Origin: Mycoplasma ovis str. Michigan
GTDB taxonomy: Bacteria > Bacillota_I > Bacilli_A > Mycoplasmatales > Mycoplasmoidaceae
Assembly (NCBI RefSeq): GCF_000508245.1
Contig: NC_023062.1
Span: 571,254 to 635,253 of the forward strand
Direction: 5' to 3'
DNA length: 64,000 bases
Shown here: positions 22,743 to 36,300 of the stretch, one piece after another
Layout of the letters: each line of letters starts with the position of its first letter
Numbering within the stretch: position 1 is the first letter of the stretch
The notes under the pieces: generated by a model
Told to the model about the DNA's origin: nothing
What the model saw: only the letters and a program-made list of their open reading frames with translations
Database searches by the model: none
Program-made: the position numbers and the translations under genes

Positions 22743-23306
22743 TTAAAAGTGTTTTCTACTTTTTCTTATCTTTGCTGGCATCTTAGTAGCCTTTCTTAGT
22801 CTTTTATATATTCACTTGGCATAAGACCCTACTGCAAGACTTAAGTAGGGTCATTCTCAATACAAAACTTTTATTCCAAAATGCGGAAACTTATCTCAAT
22901 CAATTAAGAAAGAATGTGTGATCTTTAAATGTCAACTTTTGGTTTTGCATTTAAAGGCAACTACATTCTTTCATCCTCCCAATATATTTACAAATAGTTG
23001 ATATCTTTCTTTCTCCGCTCCTGAAGTACTTCCAGCAAAATTCTTTCACCTAAAGAAAGAAGTTTTTTTGTTAAGTCACTTACAAAACCTAACTAAATGT
23101 CTTCAAAATAATTTATCTCACCATTTAGCTACAAACTTATATGGAAAGACAAAGAATCAATTTCAAACAGTAACAAAAAATTTTGTTACTGACTGTACAA
23201 AGGCTTTAGTCTTTAATTGAACTAACTTAAATCTTCTTTGTCAATTCTTCTTAAATAACTTGAATGCAAGAGTATATTTCTTAACTAATTGACTAAAGAA
23301 TTTCAT
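22743..23306 (-). CDS. Trp-rich, strongly basic hypothetical protein
   Basis: 187 residues, ATG to TAA. It contains about 14 Trp, all but one written TGA, so it disappears under the standard code. Begins MKFFSQLVKKYTLAFKLFKK; other segments are KFFVTVWNWFFVFPYKFVAK, KWWDKLFWRHLVRFCKWLNK and a basic tail KMPAKIRKSRKHF. Lys/Arg alternating with aromatic residues suggests binding to RNA, ribosome or membrane surface (inference). It sits between tdk and lepA on the same strand. No homologue recognised. Confidence 0.7.
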
Positions 23307-23361
23307 ATGCTCTAGTTAATTAATTTAAAAGAAGGCTAGAAGGAAAGGCTTTTTAAATTAA

Positions 23362-24012
23362 TTAATTTGAATTCAACTTTTCATATTCTTCGGTAGATTT
23401 AGTAACTGAAATTTTCTCTAAACAATTAGTATGTTTTAAGTAACAACTTAAACAAAGTGCCAAATATTGATCATTTCCTATGAGAATATTCCCCTTCTCA
23501 AAGGAATGTACTGAATCTTTTAATGCACTTAAATTAGCTAAGTTAAAGCAGAATTCGCATACTGCATTTAACTTCTTTATATTAGTTGCTATTGCCAATA
23601 GGTCTCCCATTGGACCAAAAGTATTAAAGTTAGCATCACAATCTAATCCTGAGATAACTATGTTAACTCCCCTAAACAGTAATAGCTTAACTACAGAAAT
23701 AAGCTCACTTGAAAAAAAGTGAGCTTCATCTATTAATACAGTTAAGGGCTTATTTAACTCTTTGGGTATATGTTCTAATATTTCTACAGGATTAGTTTCA
23801 TCAATAATAACTGCAGAATTAAATAGTGAAAAATACCTAGAAGAAATACTATCGACATTTCTAATGTCTAGTTTAGGTTTAAAAATTTTGTAATCAACTT
23901 TCTGATAATTTAGTCTATCCATTATCAGAAATAATTCTTTAGATTTACCAGATTTCATAGGGCCACAAATTACTGTTAAAGTTGCGGATACATTTTGTTT
24001 GTTAACTGACAA
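23362..24012 (-). CDS. tdk: Thymidine kinase (type II)
   Basis: 216 residues, ATG to TAA. P-loop GPMKSGKS at about residue 17, Walker B-like VLIDEAHFF, GLDCDANFNTFGPM as the lasso-adjacent region, and a structural zinc site from CEFC and CLSC. Phosphorylates thymidine to dTMP in salvage. Typical length for the bacterial/viral type II enzyme. It starts seven bases after ychF on the same strand. Confidence 0.93.
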   Translation of the reverse strand: MSVNKQNVSATLTVICGPMKSGKSKELFLIMDRLNYQKVDYKIFKPKLDIRNVDSISSRYFSLFNSAVIIDETNPVEILEHIPKELNKPLTVLIDEAHFFSSELISVVKLLLFRGVNIVISGLDCDANFNTFGPMGDLLAIATNIKKLNAVCEFCFNLANLSALKDSVHSFEKGNILIGNDQYLALCLSCYLKHTNCLEKISVTKSTEEYEKLNSN

Positions 24013-24019
24013 GTCTAAT

Positions 24020-25444
24020 TTAGGCGATAATCTGAACTATTTCTCCTCCTTGTAATTTGTAATTCTTAGATCCAGTTATTAATTCACCAGAAAACTCTTG
24101 TAAAGGTGATAAATTCACAAATTTATCACTCTCTATTAATTTAGAAGAAATAAAGTATTCAGATAATTGGTTATGTATGCTTGCAACGCATTTATATAAA
24201 TAATTCTTTTCCTCTGATTTTTCAAATAATCAAGATCTTATTTCCCCTGAAACTGGCTCTAAATTCCAGTTTCAGTTAATCAAACTATATTTTTTTCCAG
24301 ACTTATCTTCCAGCTTAAAAGTATAGAAAGAACTGAGATTAAGAGTTTCTTTGATTACTTGAAACAACTTATCTTTAGAGGAGTGTTTTAAGTAAAGAGA
24401 TTCTCTGGCTTCCCTTCTTTCCTCTTCAGAACTTAATAGAGAATAAATCTCCTCTGCCTCTAGATTCAAAGAACTAAATGGTAAAGAGTGTCTCTTAGAC
24501 CAATCTTGAATTTCTAAAAGATATTCCAGAGATTCAGAACTAGAACCATAATTTGCCAATAACACTATAGGCTTAGAACTTAATAGTGAAAGACTATTAA
24601 TTTCTTCTTTGTCTTCACTTGATAAGCTAGTGTAGCTTTTCAAAGAACTAATAGGTACATATTTCTTTTGTTCCAATTCTTCTTTAATTGGAACTAATAT
24701 CTTTAATTTTTTTTCATTAGTTTTGAGATTCTTAGAGTATTTCTGAATAGTCTTAGAAAGAATTTCTAGATCAGATTTAATTAGAGTCATTAAAACTAAT
24801 TGTGCCTCTAATATACTCTCGGAAAATTTAGGTATATTGACAGAATCGTCAATATTACTTTTTTCTAGAGAACAATGTAATTCCAAAGTACTATTGTGAC
24901 TAGTATTATTTGAAAAAGAAATATCTGAGAGTCCGTATTTCTCAAATAATTCTTTTGATTTATCCAACTCTACTTGAGTATTGTTCTCTTTTTCAAAAGA
25001 ATCCAATTGAGAAAGAATATCATAGAACTCAGGTCTCTCGCTTAAAAAGGTCTTTATATTGGGGGGGACAGAGTGATCGCTAAAAGCTCTAACGACTAAA
25101 AGAATTAAATCTGAAACTCTTATGTGAGACAAAAAAGTTGGACCTAACTCAGAAGTTTTATCCTGAGTTCCATCCAATGGAACTATTCCAGCTATGTCTC
25201 ATAATTCCAAAGAACAATACTTTTTAATTAATTTAGAAGATTCCAAACTACCTCTAAATCACCAAAGAAGTAGTTTATTAAGTTTGTCTAATTTTTCATC
25301 AGGTAAATAAATAATTGATTTAACAGGATAAATAGTTGAAAATGGATAAGGAGCTACATTTGACTTTAGCTGAGAACTTAATAGATTAAAAATTGAGGAT
25401 TTACCTACATTTGGTAAACCTACCAAAGCTATCTTGTAACTCAT
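24020..25444 (-). CDS. ychF: Redox-regulated ATPase YchF (Obg family)
   Basis: 474 residues once TGA codons at about 25260, 25200 and 24270 are read as Trp; usual YchF is about 365. Motifs: GLPNVGKSS (P-loop), LELWDIAGIV (G3), DLILLVVRAF, and LLANYGSSSE in place of the NxxE specificity motif. The C-terminal TGS-like domain ends NYKLQGGEIVQIIA. The extra length lies mainly in the central coiled-coil arm (residues about 110-250). A C7 tract (25061-25067) is in frame (SVPPN). Binds ribosomes and ATP in other bacteria. It precedes tdk by seven bases. Confidence 0.88.
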
Positions 25445-25515
25445 AAATACTTAGGGAATTAAATACTTTTTATATCTTAAAAAGGTAATTTGTGACTCCA
25501 ATTAAATAACTAACA

Positions 25516-26553
25516 ATGGGATCTAATAATGGGAAACCTGTCTTAATTTGTGGGATTCAACCAACCTCAACACTAACTTTAGGAAACTACATAGGTTCCC
25601 TATTACCTTTAATTAAGAATCAAAATTCTTTTGATTCAATTCTCTTAATTGCAGATCTGCATTCCTATACTATTCCACTATCAATTCAAAATATCTCTTT
25701 TCAAACTATTAAAAAGAGGAGTTGAGAACTAATTAAGTGAATAATTGCTTCAGGAGTTGATACTACAAAAACAAGAATTGTTTTGCAGTCAGACTTAAAA
25801 GCTGAACACTTGGAATTATTCTACTTTTTGTTAACTCACTCCAAATTAGGGGAATTACAAATAATGACACAATATAAGTTCCTGATGAATCGGTTCAAGG
25901 AACCTAACGGAACTGAACCTAACTTATTTGGAGTCTTAATATATCCGGTCTTAATGGCTGCAGATATATTAATTTATGATTCTCAATATTTATCTGTTGG
26001 AGAAGATCAAACTCAACATCTAGAGTTGTGTTCAGAGCTGAGAACTAGAATAAACAAGCTCTATAACTGTAATATCTTCCCAAATAAATTATCTGCCATT
26101 AATTTGGGTTCCGGTACCAAAATAATGGACTTAGTGGATCCCACTAAAAAAATGTCTAAGAGTACTACTAACAAAGATGGAGTTATCTTTGTTAGTGATA
26201 GTCCTGAAGAGATCACTAAAAAGATTATGAGAGCTAAAACAGACTCTCTAAATCAAATCTCTTTAGATAAAAATCAAGCAGGAATACATAACCTGCTTTC
26301 TATATATTCTTCCTTATCTGATCAAAAACTAGAACAAGTTTTTGAATCAGTTAAATCTTTGAGTTACAAAGAGCTTAAAGAACAACTCTCAAAATTAGTA
26401 GTTCAAAAAATAAGTTCTATTCAAGAGAGATACTCTCAAATAGAAGAACAAAAAATTAAAGAGATTCTTAAAAAGAATGCAGATTATCTAAGACAAATAG
26501 CTAGAAAGAAATTGGATCTAATTTATTCAACTGTCGGAATGCACACTAATTAA
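25516..26553 (+). CDS. trpS: Tryptophanyl-tRNA synthetase
   Basis: 345 residues, ATG to TAA. Begins MGSNNGKPVLICGIQPTSTL followed by the HIGH-equivalent TLGNYIG; GEDQTQHLEL is the tRNA/Trp-site segment and KMSKS the second class I signature. Charges tRNA-Trp, which in this organism must also read UGA. Two TGA Trp codons lie near 25725. Typical length. It is divergent from ychF (71-base gap) and followed three bases later by the TTG start of the phosphohexomutase gene. Confidence 0.95.
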
Positions 26554-26556
26554 GAG

Positions 26557-28362
26557 TTGAAAGAGAGAGCTCTTTCTCCTAGAGAGCTCTATCTTAAGTG
26601 AGTCAATAGTAAAAGTCTTAGTTCTATTGAAAAACAGAAATTAAAAATGTTAACTCCAAAGGAACAAGTGCAAATGTTTACTATTGATGGTTCTGAATTC
26701 CAATTTGGAACTTCTGGAATTAGAGCTTTAACTGGTTTAGGCCCTAAACAAATAAATATTCATACTTGTAAAGTTTTTGCAGTTGCTTACGCTCTATTTC
26801 TCATGAATGAACCTGGGGCAGATCCAGTAATCATAGGTTATGACAATAGGGAAAATGGTGCTATATTTGCAAAAACAATATATCAAGTATTAAGGCAACA
26901 TTCTATTAATGCATTAATTTCTTCAGAATCTATTGCTACTCCTGTTTTAGCTTTCTATATCAAATATAGAAATCTAAAAGGAGGAGTGATGATTACTGCT
27001 AGTCATAATCCTATGAACTATAACGGATTCAAAGTTTATGGGCCAAATGGAGGTCAATTGAGTATGGAACAAGAATTCAAAATAAGAAATTATTTTCCAG
27101 AGCCAAAAGATTATTTGGCAGTCAAATATAGTAGTGAAACTTTTTTTGAAACTGTTGGAAATGAAGTATTTGACTTGTACACATTGTCACTGACAAGAGA
27201 AATAAAAAGAAGACTTGGTTTGTTCTATTTCCTAGGAAGTACTATCATGAGAACAATTAAATTTTTGTTCTCATCTCATCATGGTACTTCCTCCGGTAGA
27301 ATGGCTAGTCTGTCTAGAAATTTTGGAGCACAAAAATTTAAAGAGTTTTACTGGGAATGTACTCCTACTAGTAATTTCTCAGAAGAAGAAATTACTAATC
27401 CAGAGGAACCTAGATCTTTTAAGAGTATGGCTAGAGAAGCTAGAAATCTAAACATAGACTATTTAATTGCACATGATCCTGACTCTGATAGAAGTGCGCT
27501 GGCAGAGTGGGTTGGAGATAAGTGATACCACTTTACTGGAAATGAAATAGCAGTATTATTGGCTCATTTTCTATTAGAGTTATCACAAAATCCTAGATTT
27601 AGCTCTCAAATTCAATATAAGTATTTAGTTACCACTTATGTAAGTGGTGACTTTATCGATAAGGTAGTTAAGTTATTTCAGCCTGATTTTCAAATTGAAA
27701 TAATAAGAACTGATACTGGATTTAAGAGTATTGGGCAAAAGGTAGACGAATACTCTCAGAGAGGAGAAGTATTGCTAGGTTGTGAAGAGGCAATTGGAGG
27801 TTTATTCCTTCCTGAAATTTCACTAGAAAAAGATGGTTTTCAACAAACCATCTTGACTATGTATATGATTGGTTTCTGTAAATTTGGAGCCAGTAAAGAA
27901 CCTCTGGAAACTAATGAAAGAAAATTAATTTCTCAACTTTATTGATTAATGTGAAAAACTGGTTGGGCTTGACTAGGAAAAACTGTTTCATTCAAGATAA
28001 ATGAAAAGGAGAAAGAAAATATTCTAAGAAAACTAAATTGACTGGCAAGTCAGGAGAAAAGAGTGCAATTGGAAAGATTCCAATTTAAAACAACTAAAGG
28101 AGAATCTGAAGGAATATTTAAATTTACTTTTTTTGGTTGTTCAGAGAGTTGAATAAAGACTAGGTTTTCTGGAACAGAACCTAAATTTAAGCTTTATTTC
28201 AACCTATATAGTAATATCTCTGAATTCAAGAAACAAGAAACTAAAAATTGAGAAAGTATAGTTAGGGAAAGAAGAGCTAGACTAAACTATACTATTCAAC
28301 TTTTAACTAAGTTATTGGAAACATATCTATTTCACGAAGAACTAATAGATATAGAAATATAA
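26557..28362 (+). CDS. Phosphoglucomutase/phosphomannomutase family enzyme
   Basis: 601 residues from TTG at 26557, three bases after the trpS stop. I chose this start over the ATG at 26647 because the upstream 30 codons read LYLKWVNSKSLSSIEKQKLK, matching the usual helical N-terminus of the large mycoplasma type. Motifs: FGTSGIRALTG, phosphoserine loop TASHNPMNYNG, metal site DPDSDRSA, sugar-binding EEAIGG and phosphate-binding RFSGTEPK. Isomerises hexose 1- and 6-phosphates. At least eight TGA codons are Trp, so a standard-code reading would fragment it. Confidence 0.92.
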
Positions 28363-28387
28363 GTTAATTAATAAAAGTTTTTAGGAA

Positions 28388-28972
28388 TTATTTTTTCTTA
28401 AGGGCATCTGATTTAAATATTCTGTTAGGTAATTCCTTAATTTCTTCAAATAGTTTCTTTATTTTTTCTTGATTAGAAGCTTGGATTTCTTTTAAAGTTT
28501 TTGTTATTTGTTGTTGATTTTTATCTCAAGAATCTTTTAATTTTTTTCCTATTTGTTGAGCTTCTGATTGTAATTTTTCCACAAATGTTTTAGATTCTGA
28601 TGTATAAGAAGACTCAAGTTGAGTTTTCTTTTCCTGTATTTGTTTAGTTTGCTCTGATGAAGTTTTTGTAGTTTTTTCTTGAGTCTCTTTAACCTGTGTT
28701 CCAGTTTCCTCTGTCTTTTTTCTTAATTGATTGTTCTTTTCACTTCCTTGCTGTATTCTTGAATTTTTAGAATCGCTGTCTCTTCTTTCGCGACTTAATC
28801 TTGTCTCTTCACCTCTTGCTAAAGTTTCAAAGTTATCTGATTTCTCTTGTAGTTTGTCATTAACTCCCTTATTCGTTGCCCCCCCCGAGTCAAATTTAGT
28901 TCCAAATGCTACCGCATTTGCTCCTCCAGAAAAAAGAACTACGAGAGAAAGTAAATACTTAGAATAAACCAA
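28388..28972 (-). CDS. Exported coiled-coil protein with 5' poly-G tract
   Basis: 194 residues, ATG to TAA. Signal peptide MVYSKYLLSLVVLFSGGANA, then a charged coiled-coil body rich in Glu, Lys, Gln and Ser to the end, with one TGA Trp. A run of eight G on the coding strand (28879-28886) encodes SGGATN at codons 29-31, in frame at present. Slippage would truncate the protein just after the signal peptide. It is the last gene after gyrB-gyrA, and convergent with the phosphohexomutase gene 25 bases away. Function unknown. Confidence 0.75.
28879..28886 (-). repeat. Poly-G tract (G8 on coding strand)
   Basis: Eight C on the plus strand, that is eight G in the coding strand of the gene at 28388-28972, just after its signal peptide. 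The gene is in frame at this length. Confidence 0.85.
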
Positions 28973-28981
28973 GTATTCTAA

Positions 28982-29371
28982 CTATTTGGTTATTTTTTTA
29001 GAAGTATTAGTTTTAGGTGGTAAATTTTCTGCTACCTTGTCATTTGCCCTAGTCATTAAGTTACTTCTAGATTGATCTATTTGATCTTTAACTTTTTGAA
29101 CATCTTGCAATAACTTTTCAGAAGACTTTTGACAATGTTCGCAACAATGATTTTCATGAGTACTTTTGAAAACAGAACTAACTAAGTTAAATTCTTTTTC
29201 TATTTGTTGACCTAATTCTTTTCAATCTTGTTCATTTAAATTTCTTCAACCTTTTTGTTTAAGTTTCAAAAAGAAATTACACAAATAAGCTGCAAATCCA
29301 ATAACTGAAGGGATTACAGATCCCAAAACACTACCTATAACAGAAGCATCAAGAAACTGTATGAAAGACAT
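28982..29371 (-). CDS. Small membrane-anchored hypothetical protein
   Basis: 129 residues, ATG to TAG. One N-terminal membrane helix (SVIGSVLGSVIPSVIGFAAY) followed by a hydrophilic, helical domain with a His/Cys cluster HENHCCEHC that could bind metal, and a basic tail (PPKTNTSKKITK). Two TGA codons are Trp. It starts 18 bases after the GyrA-CTD-like gene and precedes the poly-G exported gene by nine bases. Not recognised. Confidence 0.65.
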
Positions 29372-29389
29372 TACTTAAAAATTGTAAAT

Positions 29390-30388
29390 CTAATTAGTGT
29401 ATTTAATAACTTCCACTAGACTATCGTAAAATCTTTGCTTTTCACCTAATATATGAGCTCCCCTAGAATATCTGTTATCTAGTACTGGTAATTTATCCAC
29501 TTGTAACTTGTGTAGATTGTTCCTATAAGTCAATCCAATCAAATGATCATCTCAATTCACACAAGAAGCAAAAATGATTCACCCACTAGTCTTCAAGTTG
29601 TGACAAGTCATTCCCTTTTTATTCCCCCTTTTCACTAAAGAAATTTGCGGGAGTTTAAAGATCTTTCCATAACCTTTATCTCCAATAATTAATAATCGAT
29701 TTCCCTCCAAATTTGTTGTCAAGAAAGATAATTTACCTTCAACTCCCTCCAATTCTCTAGAACCAAGATTAATTCCCTTTACTCCCATAGAATTCCTTCC
29801 CATACTTCTAACATCAGAAGAGCTAAATCTTACTGCTTTTCCTTCTGAAGATATTAATACTATCTCAGATTGACTATCAATTTTTTGTACTTGCTTTAAT
29901 TGATCTCCATCTTTTAGTTGAATAATTATCTTTCCAGATTTACTGACATTTCTTAAATGTTTTGTTTCCAATTTTTTACACTTACCTTTTTCAGTTATTA
30001 AAAATAACTGAAACTGATCAGAATCAATTAAATCATGATCAGACAGAACAGAAACTATCCTTTCCTTTGAATTAACACCATTACTCTCTTCTACAATTTT
30101 TGGAAAAGAAAACTTACATCAAGAGGTTAATTCTATGGAACAATAATTACTTTGAAGTGAAGAGGAATAATTTTTAGTAAAGTCATTTCCGTTCATCATA
30201 TAAACTCTTCCCAAATTAGTGAAAATCAATATTTGAGAATCACCTTTAAACATAAACATCTGTAATTTTTGATCTCCCTTAATACTTACTTGCTTCTTAT
30301 TTCACCATTGCTCTTCAAGAACTCTTAGAGGAATGGCAGACATTCAATTGTCGTCATTGACAAATAACAAATTTGATTCTCTCTGCAT
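29390..30388 (-). CDS. Free-standing GyrA/ParC-type C-terminal beta-propeller protein
   Basis: 332 residues, ATG to TAG. No breakage-reunion domain and no catalytic tyrosine. It consists of repeats like those of the gyrase A C-terminal DNA-wrapping domain: IPLRVLEEQ, ILIFTNLGRVYMMNG, FLITEKGKCKKLETKHL, VLISSEGKAVRFSSSDVRSM followed by a GyrA-box-like GRNSMGVKGINL, and LLIIGDKGYGKIFKL. gyrA just upstream has the same motifs (FLFTNFGKVYKVKG, GQKGINL). It may have arisen by duplication of that domain, or be the remnant of a parC gene. Several TGA Trp codons. It could bind or wrap DNA without cutting. Confidence 0.75.
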
Positions 30389-30550
30389 ATTACTTATATT
30401 TATTTAAATATTGTAGATTATTGCAATTTTTGTCTATATTTTTAATTAATTCTTAAATATAAAACATTATTGGAAAATCATCAATTATTAATCAAAAATA
30501 TCTAATATAAGACAATATTCCAAATAATCTCTTATTAGAGAGAAGAAATA

Positions 30551-33271
30551 CTATTCCTCTACTGAATTTGTATTTTCTTGCTTTAGTTCTTTCAAATCAT
30601 CATTTAGAGATACATATTTTGCAAACTTAATAACCTTATCTTTCTTATCCTCTTTTAGATCAATTAATTTCACACCTACTGTATTTCCTCCCTTAAGTGT
30701 TGGGATCTTTGAAACATTAAATCTATTCAAGTGATTCTTTTTAGTCATTAAAGCTATTTCTTCATTTCCTCAAACAGCAACACAAGCAACTAATTTAACT
30801 GGTTCTTTTTCTCCCGTTTTTGACTTAACGGAACCATAAGCAACCATACCTCTTTTTGGAGTAAATTTGCTTGTTGGTGATTTTTTTCTCTTAGATTCAA
30901 AAACATTAAACTCATTAATTTTTCCCTTTCCGGTCTCGCTAATCATTAACAACTTATCTCCTTCATAACTAGATGAGACTGAAACCAAATCTCCAACATA
31001 AGTCTTTTCTCCATTCTTATTAACAAAAAGATTAATTCCTTTTTGTCCTCCAGAACCTCTACTTCTTGGTTTAATGTCTTTTGCATTAAACCTAGTTACT
31101 CTAGCGTCTGGTGAAGTTAAGAAAATTTCAGACTCATCTGTAATCTTTATTACTCCCATTAACTCATCATCCTCGTTATAAGGCCACTCTTTCTTAGATT
31201 TGTTTCCAAGTTTTCGCTTAAATGCCTGCTTACCTTTTTTAGTAATGGTTTTAAAGTTGTTATGTATTACTATCTTTCCGTCCTTAGAAACTCTTTGTTC
31301 ATCGCTTAATCTTGTCTTCTTAACGCGACCTTGTTTGGTAGCGAACAACAAGTAAAGGTCTTTTTCATAATCTTCTGGAGTAATGGCAATTGTCTTAATT
31401 ACTTTTTCACCTTCTTTAAATGGTGAATCCTTGTAACCCAGTATGTTTTTAATAGCTAAAGGCTTATTAGTTCACTTATTAGAGTTGCTAACCTTGATGT
31501 CATAACCCTTAACTTTGTAGACCTTACCAAAATTAGTAAACAAGAATATGTCATCATGAGATGACGCTATTAACAAGTCAGAAACAAAATCTCTAGATTG
31601 GTCATTACTTAAATCAAAACCTTTTGTTCCTCTATTGCTTAACTTAATTCCCTTCAAAGGTAAAGCAGATATGTAATTCTTTTCACTGACGTTAATCACC
31701 AAAGTTTCCTTTGGAATTAGATCTAGTTGACTTAATGAATATCCCTTAGTTTGGTCAATATCAGTTCTTCTAGGATCATCAACATACTCTTGCATAATGT
31801 CCATTAATTGTTTCTTTATTTCTTGGTGTTGTAACTCTTTACTTGCTAATCTCTCTTCATGAGCTATTCTGAATCCAACCTTTTCTTCTAATTCATCAAT
31901 CAATTTTTGAAACTCTATTCTCTTTAACTGTCTAATAGGAAGATCAAATATATCTTTTACTTGAATATCTGATAAAGAATATTTATCTTTAATTAATTTC
32001 TCAGGTTCATCCTCCTGAGTAATAATATCTATAGCTGTTTTTAAATCTGTAACTATTGTTTTTCTACCTTCTAATAAGTGAATACGAGCTCTAAGTTTTT
32101 CGAGATTAAATTGTGTTCTCCTTACAAGAATCTCTAATTGATATTCCAAATACTCTCTTAGTATTGGAATTATTCCAAGAGTCTTTGGTTCTCCTTTACT
32201 TAAGAGTGTTATGTTAGATGAAAAGGAATGTTGCAATGATGTGTATTTGTAGAGATTATTAAGGATGGTATCCAAAGGAGCTTCTTTGCCACATTCTATT
32301 ACTAATCTGATTCCTTCCTTTAAGTTAGACTCATCTCTAATATTCCTAATAAATCTTTGAAGTAATGGAATAACTAGGTAATTAGGATTCTTTTCATCAC
32401 TAGCTAATCTAGCTATCTTCTTAATAATTGAACTCTTTTTAACTCCAAATGGAATTTCAGTAAAGATAATTTGATTTTTTTCTCAATCTAATTGAGCTCT
32501 AGCTCTTATTCTGAAAGAACCCTTTCCCGTCAGTAAATATTTTTGAATACCTTTGTATCCTAACACCAAACCTCCTGTTGGGAAGTCTGGTCCTTTCATG
32601 ATTTCAAACATCTTTTCCACAGGAAGAGATGTATCATCTAGTAGGGCTATTGCCAATTCACAAACTTCTTGTAAATTGTGAGGAGGAATTTTTGAAGCCA
32701 TTCCAACAGCAATTCCCTCCCCTCCATTCAAGAGAATTGATGGAGCTACTATAGGTAGAATTACTGGCTCTTCTTTAGAGCCATCATAATTAGGAACAAA
32801 ATCTACAGCATCTTCTTTGATTCCATCTAAGAATTTTTCTCCAAGTTTGCTCATCTTAACCTCTGTATAACGCATAGCCGCTGGTGCATCTCCATCAATA
32901 GAACCAAAGTTACCTTGACCTTCCAACAGCGGATATCTCATGCTGAAATCTTGAGCCATCCTAACTAAAGCCATATAAATAGAACTATCTCCATGGGGGT
33001 GATAACCCCCCATTACAGAACCAACTAAAGTCGCAGACTTTCTAAATCTTGAATCATTAAACATTTTTTCTTCATAGGCAGAATAAAGAATTCTTCTGTG
33101 AACTGGTTTAAGTCCATCTTTAAGATCTGGTAATGCTCTTGAAGTAATAACAGAAAGAGAATAGTCAAGGAATGATTGTTCAGCTTCTTTAACTAGATTT
33201 CTTTCATGTACTTGTGAGTTAGCTAAAGCTCCTAAGAGCTTTTCTAAATTACTAGAAGGCTTAGCGCTCAA
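30551..33271 (-). CDS. gyrA: DNA gyrase subunit A
   Basis: 906 residues from a TTG that follows the gyrB stop without gap. DNA breakage-reunion domain: RALPDLKDGLKPVHRRILYS, YHPHGDSSIY, GQGNFGSIDGDAPAAMRYTE with the catalytic tyrosine, and GEGIAVGMASKIPPHN. The GNFGSIDGD form fits GyrA rather than ParC. The C-terminal beta-propeller begins near ALPLKGIKLSNRGTKGF and includes SRGSGGQKGINL. TGA at 32483, 31472 and 30770 is Trp. Introduces negative supercoils with GyrB. It is somewhat longer than usual owing to basic insertions in the C-terminal domain. Confidence 0.93.
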
Positions 33272-35227
<1,956 letters not shown>

Positions 35228-35433
35228 CTAACTACTTAGGTGAAAAGTCTTTGATTTTCAAAACTAATTTCTGACCAAAAGATTAACTAAATGTATTTAT
35301 ATGGTGTCAATATTTGTTTTTTGGCAAAAACAAATAAATCCTACTAATTGATGTTAATTAGTACTAGTCTTTACTTTAAGTTCTTAAAAATAATTTATAA
35401 AAAAATTAGAAATAAGACATAATTATTTAAAAA

Positions 35434-36198
35434 ATGTCTTTAGGTCCTAAAGTTCTGGCATTATCTTCCGGACTAGGTGGAATTTGTCTTGGTATTCCTT
35501 TATCGCTTTCGCAAGGAAAAGAAACAGTAAACTATGTTGCACAGTCCTTAAAAATATCTAAAGATCCTGTTGTTATTCCGGAGGTTAAAGGGGAAACGGC
35601 AGGAGCGACAAAAAATATCTCTAAAGAAAATGAAGTCGGAGACAAAGATTCTTTTAAAGAAGCGACCAAGCCTTTAGAGACTCAAAAACCAAGGAAAGAC
35701 TCTACTCGACCCCCAGAACCACCTAAAAAGACTAAAGTACCAGAGAAGAAGGAATCTGCCCCTCAAAAAGAGAATTCGGGGAATTGTGAGTTCGTAAAAT
35801 CTCTTGAAAATGTGGATTTAAGTAAAGTATTTAAGGATCTTCAGTTAGTTGAGGATTCTTATTTAACGGTTTTGTGTAAGCAAACTAGCGAGAATCCTTT
35901 AGAACTTCCAAATGATTGAACAGGATTATTCCCGCGAAGCTTATTTAAAGTAGGACAGACAAAGGACGAAAAAGAGCTATTGGAAATTTCAATGAAGGTA
36001 ACCTCTATATATTCAGTGGGAGAATTAAAAAAATATAGAGTGGAATTTTTGTCTGATAAGTTTACATCTACTGTAAATGGAGAATGACAGCGAGGAAGAA
36101 CCAAAAAGACTGATAATAAGGAGGCACTAAAAATTCGTGGAACTAACAATAACAGGATATATCTTATTTCCAGTGAAACAAGTCTTACAAGTTTTTAA
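35434..36198 (+). CDS. Family N exported protein (copy N1)
   Basis: 254 residues, ATG to TAA. Leader MSLGPKVLALSSGLGGICLG, then a Lys/Pro/Glu-rich linker and a C-terminal domain with CEFVKSLENVDLSKVF, LTVLCKQTSENP, LPNDWTGLFPRSLFKVGQ. Paralogues at 36301 and 45591 share the two cysteines, the LP-N/D-W-G-F-P/S-SLF pattern and a C-terminal YLI ending. Two TGA codons are Trp. Function unknown; predicted extracellular. Confidence 0.75.
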
Positions 36199-36300
36199 CA
36201 CAAATAGTAGAGACAATCTCTCCTATTTCACCTAAAATTAGTTCTCTCAATAAGTTAATGGTTTAAAATCCTGAGATAATAATCAAAGACTTACTTTAAA

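Noticed and set aside
24272-25444. Apparent split of ychF and of many other genes into two or more frames
   Set aside because: The breaks are TGA codons at positions where homologues have Trp or tolerate it. They reflect genetic code 4, not pseudogenisation.
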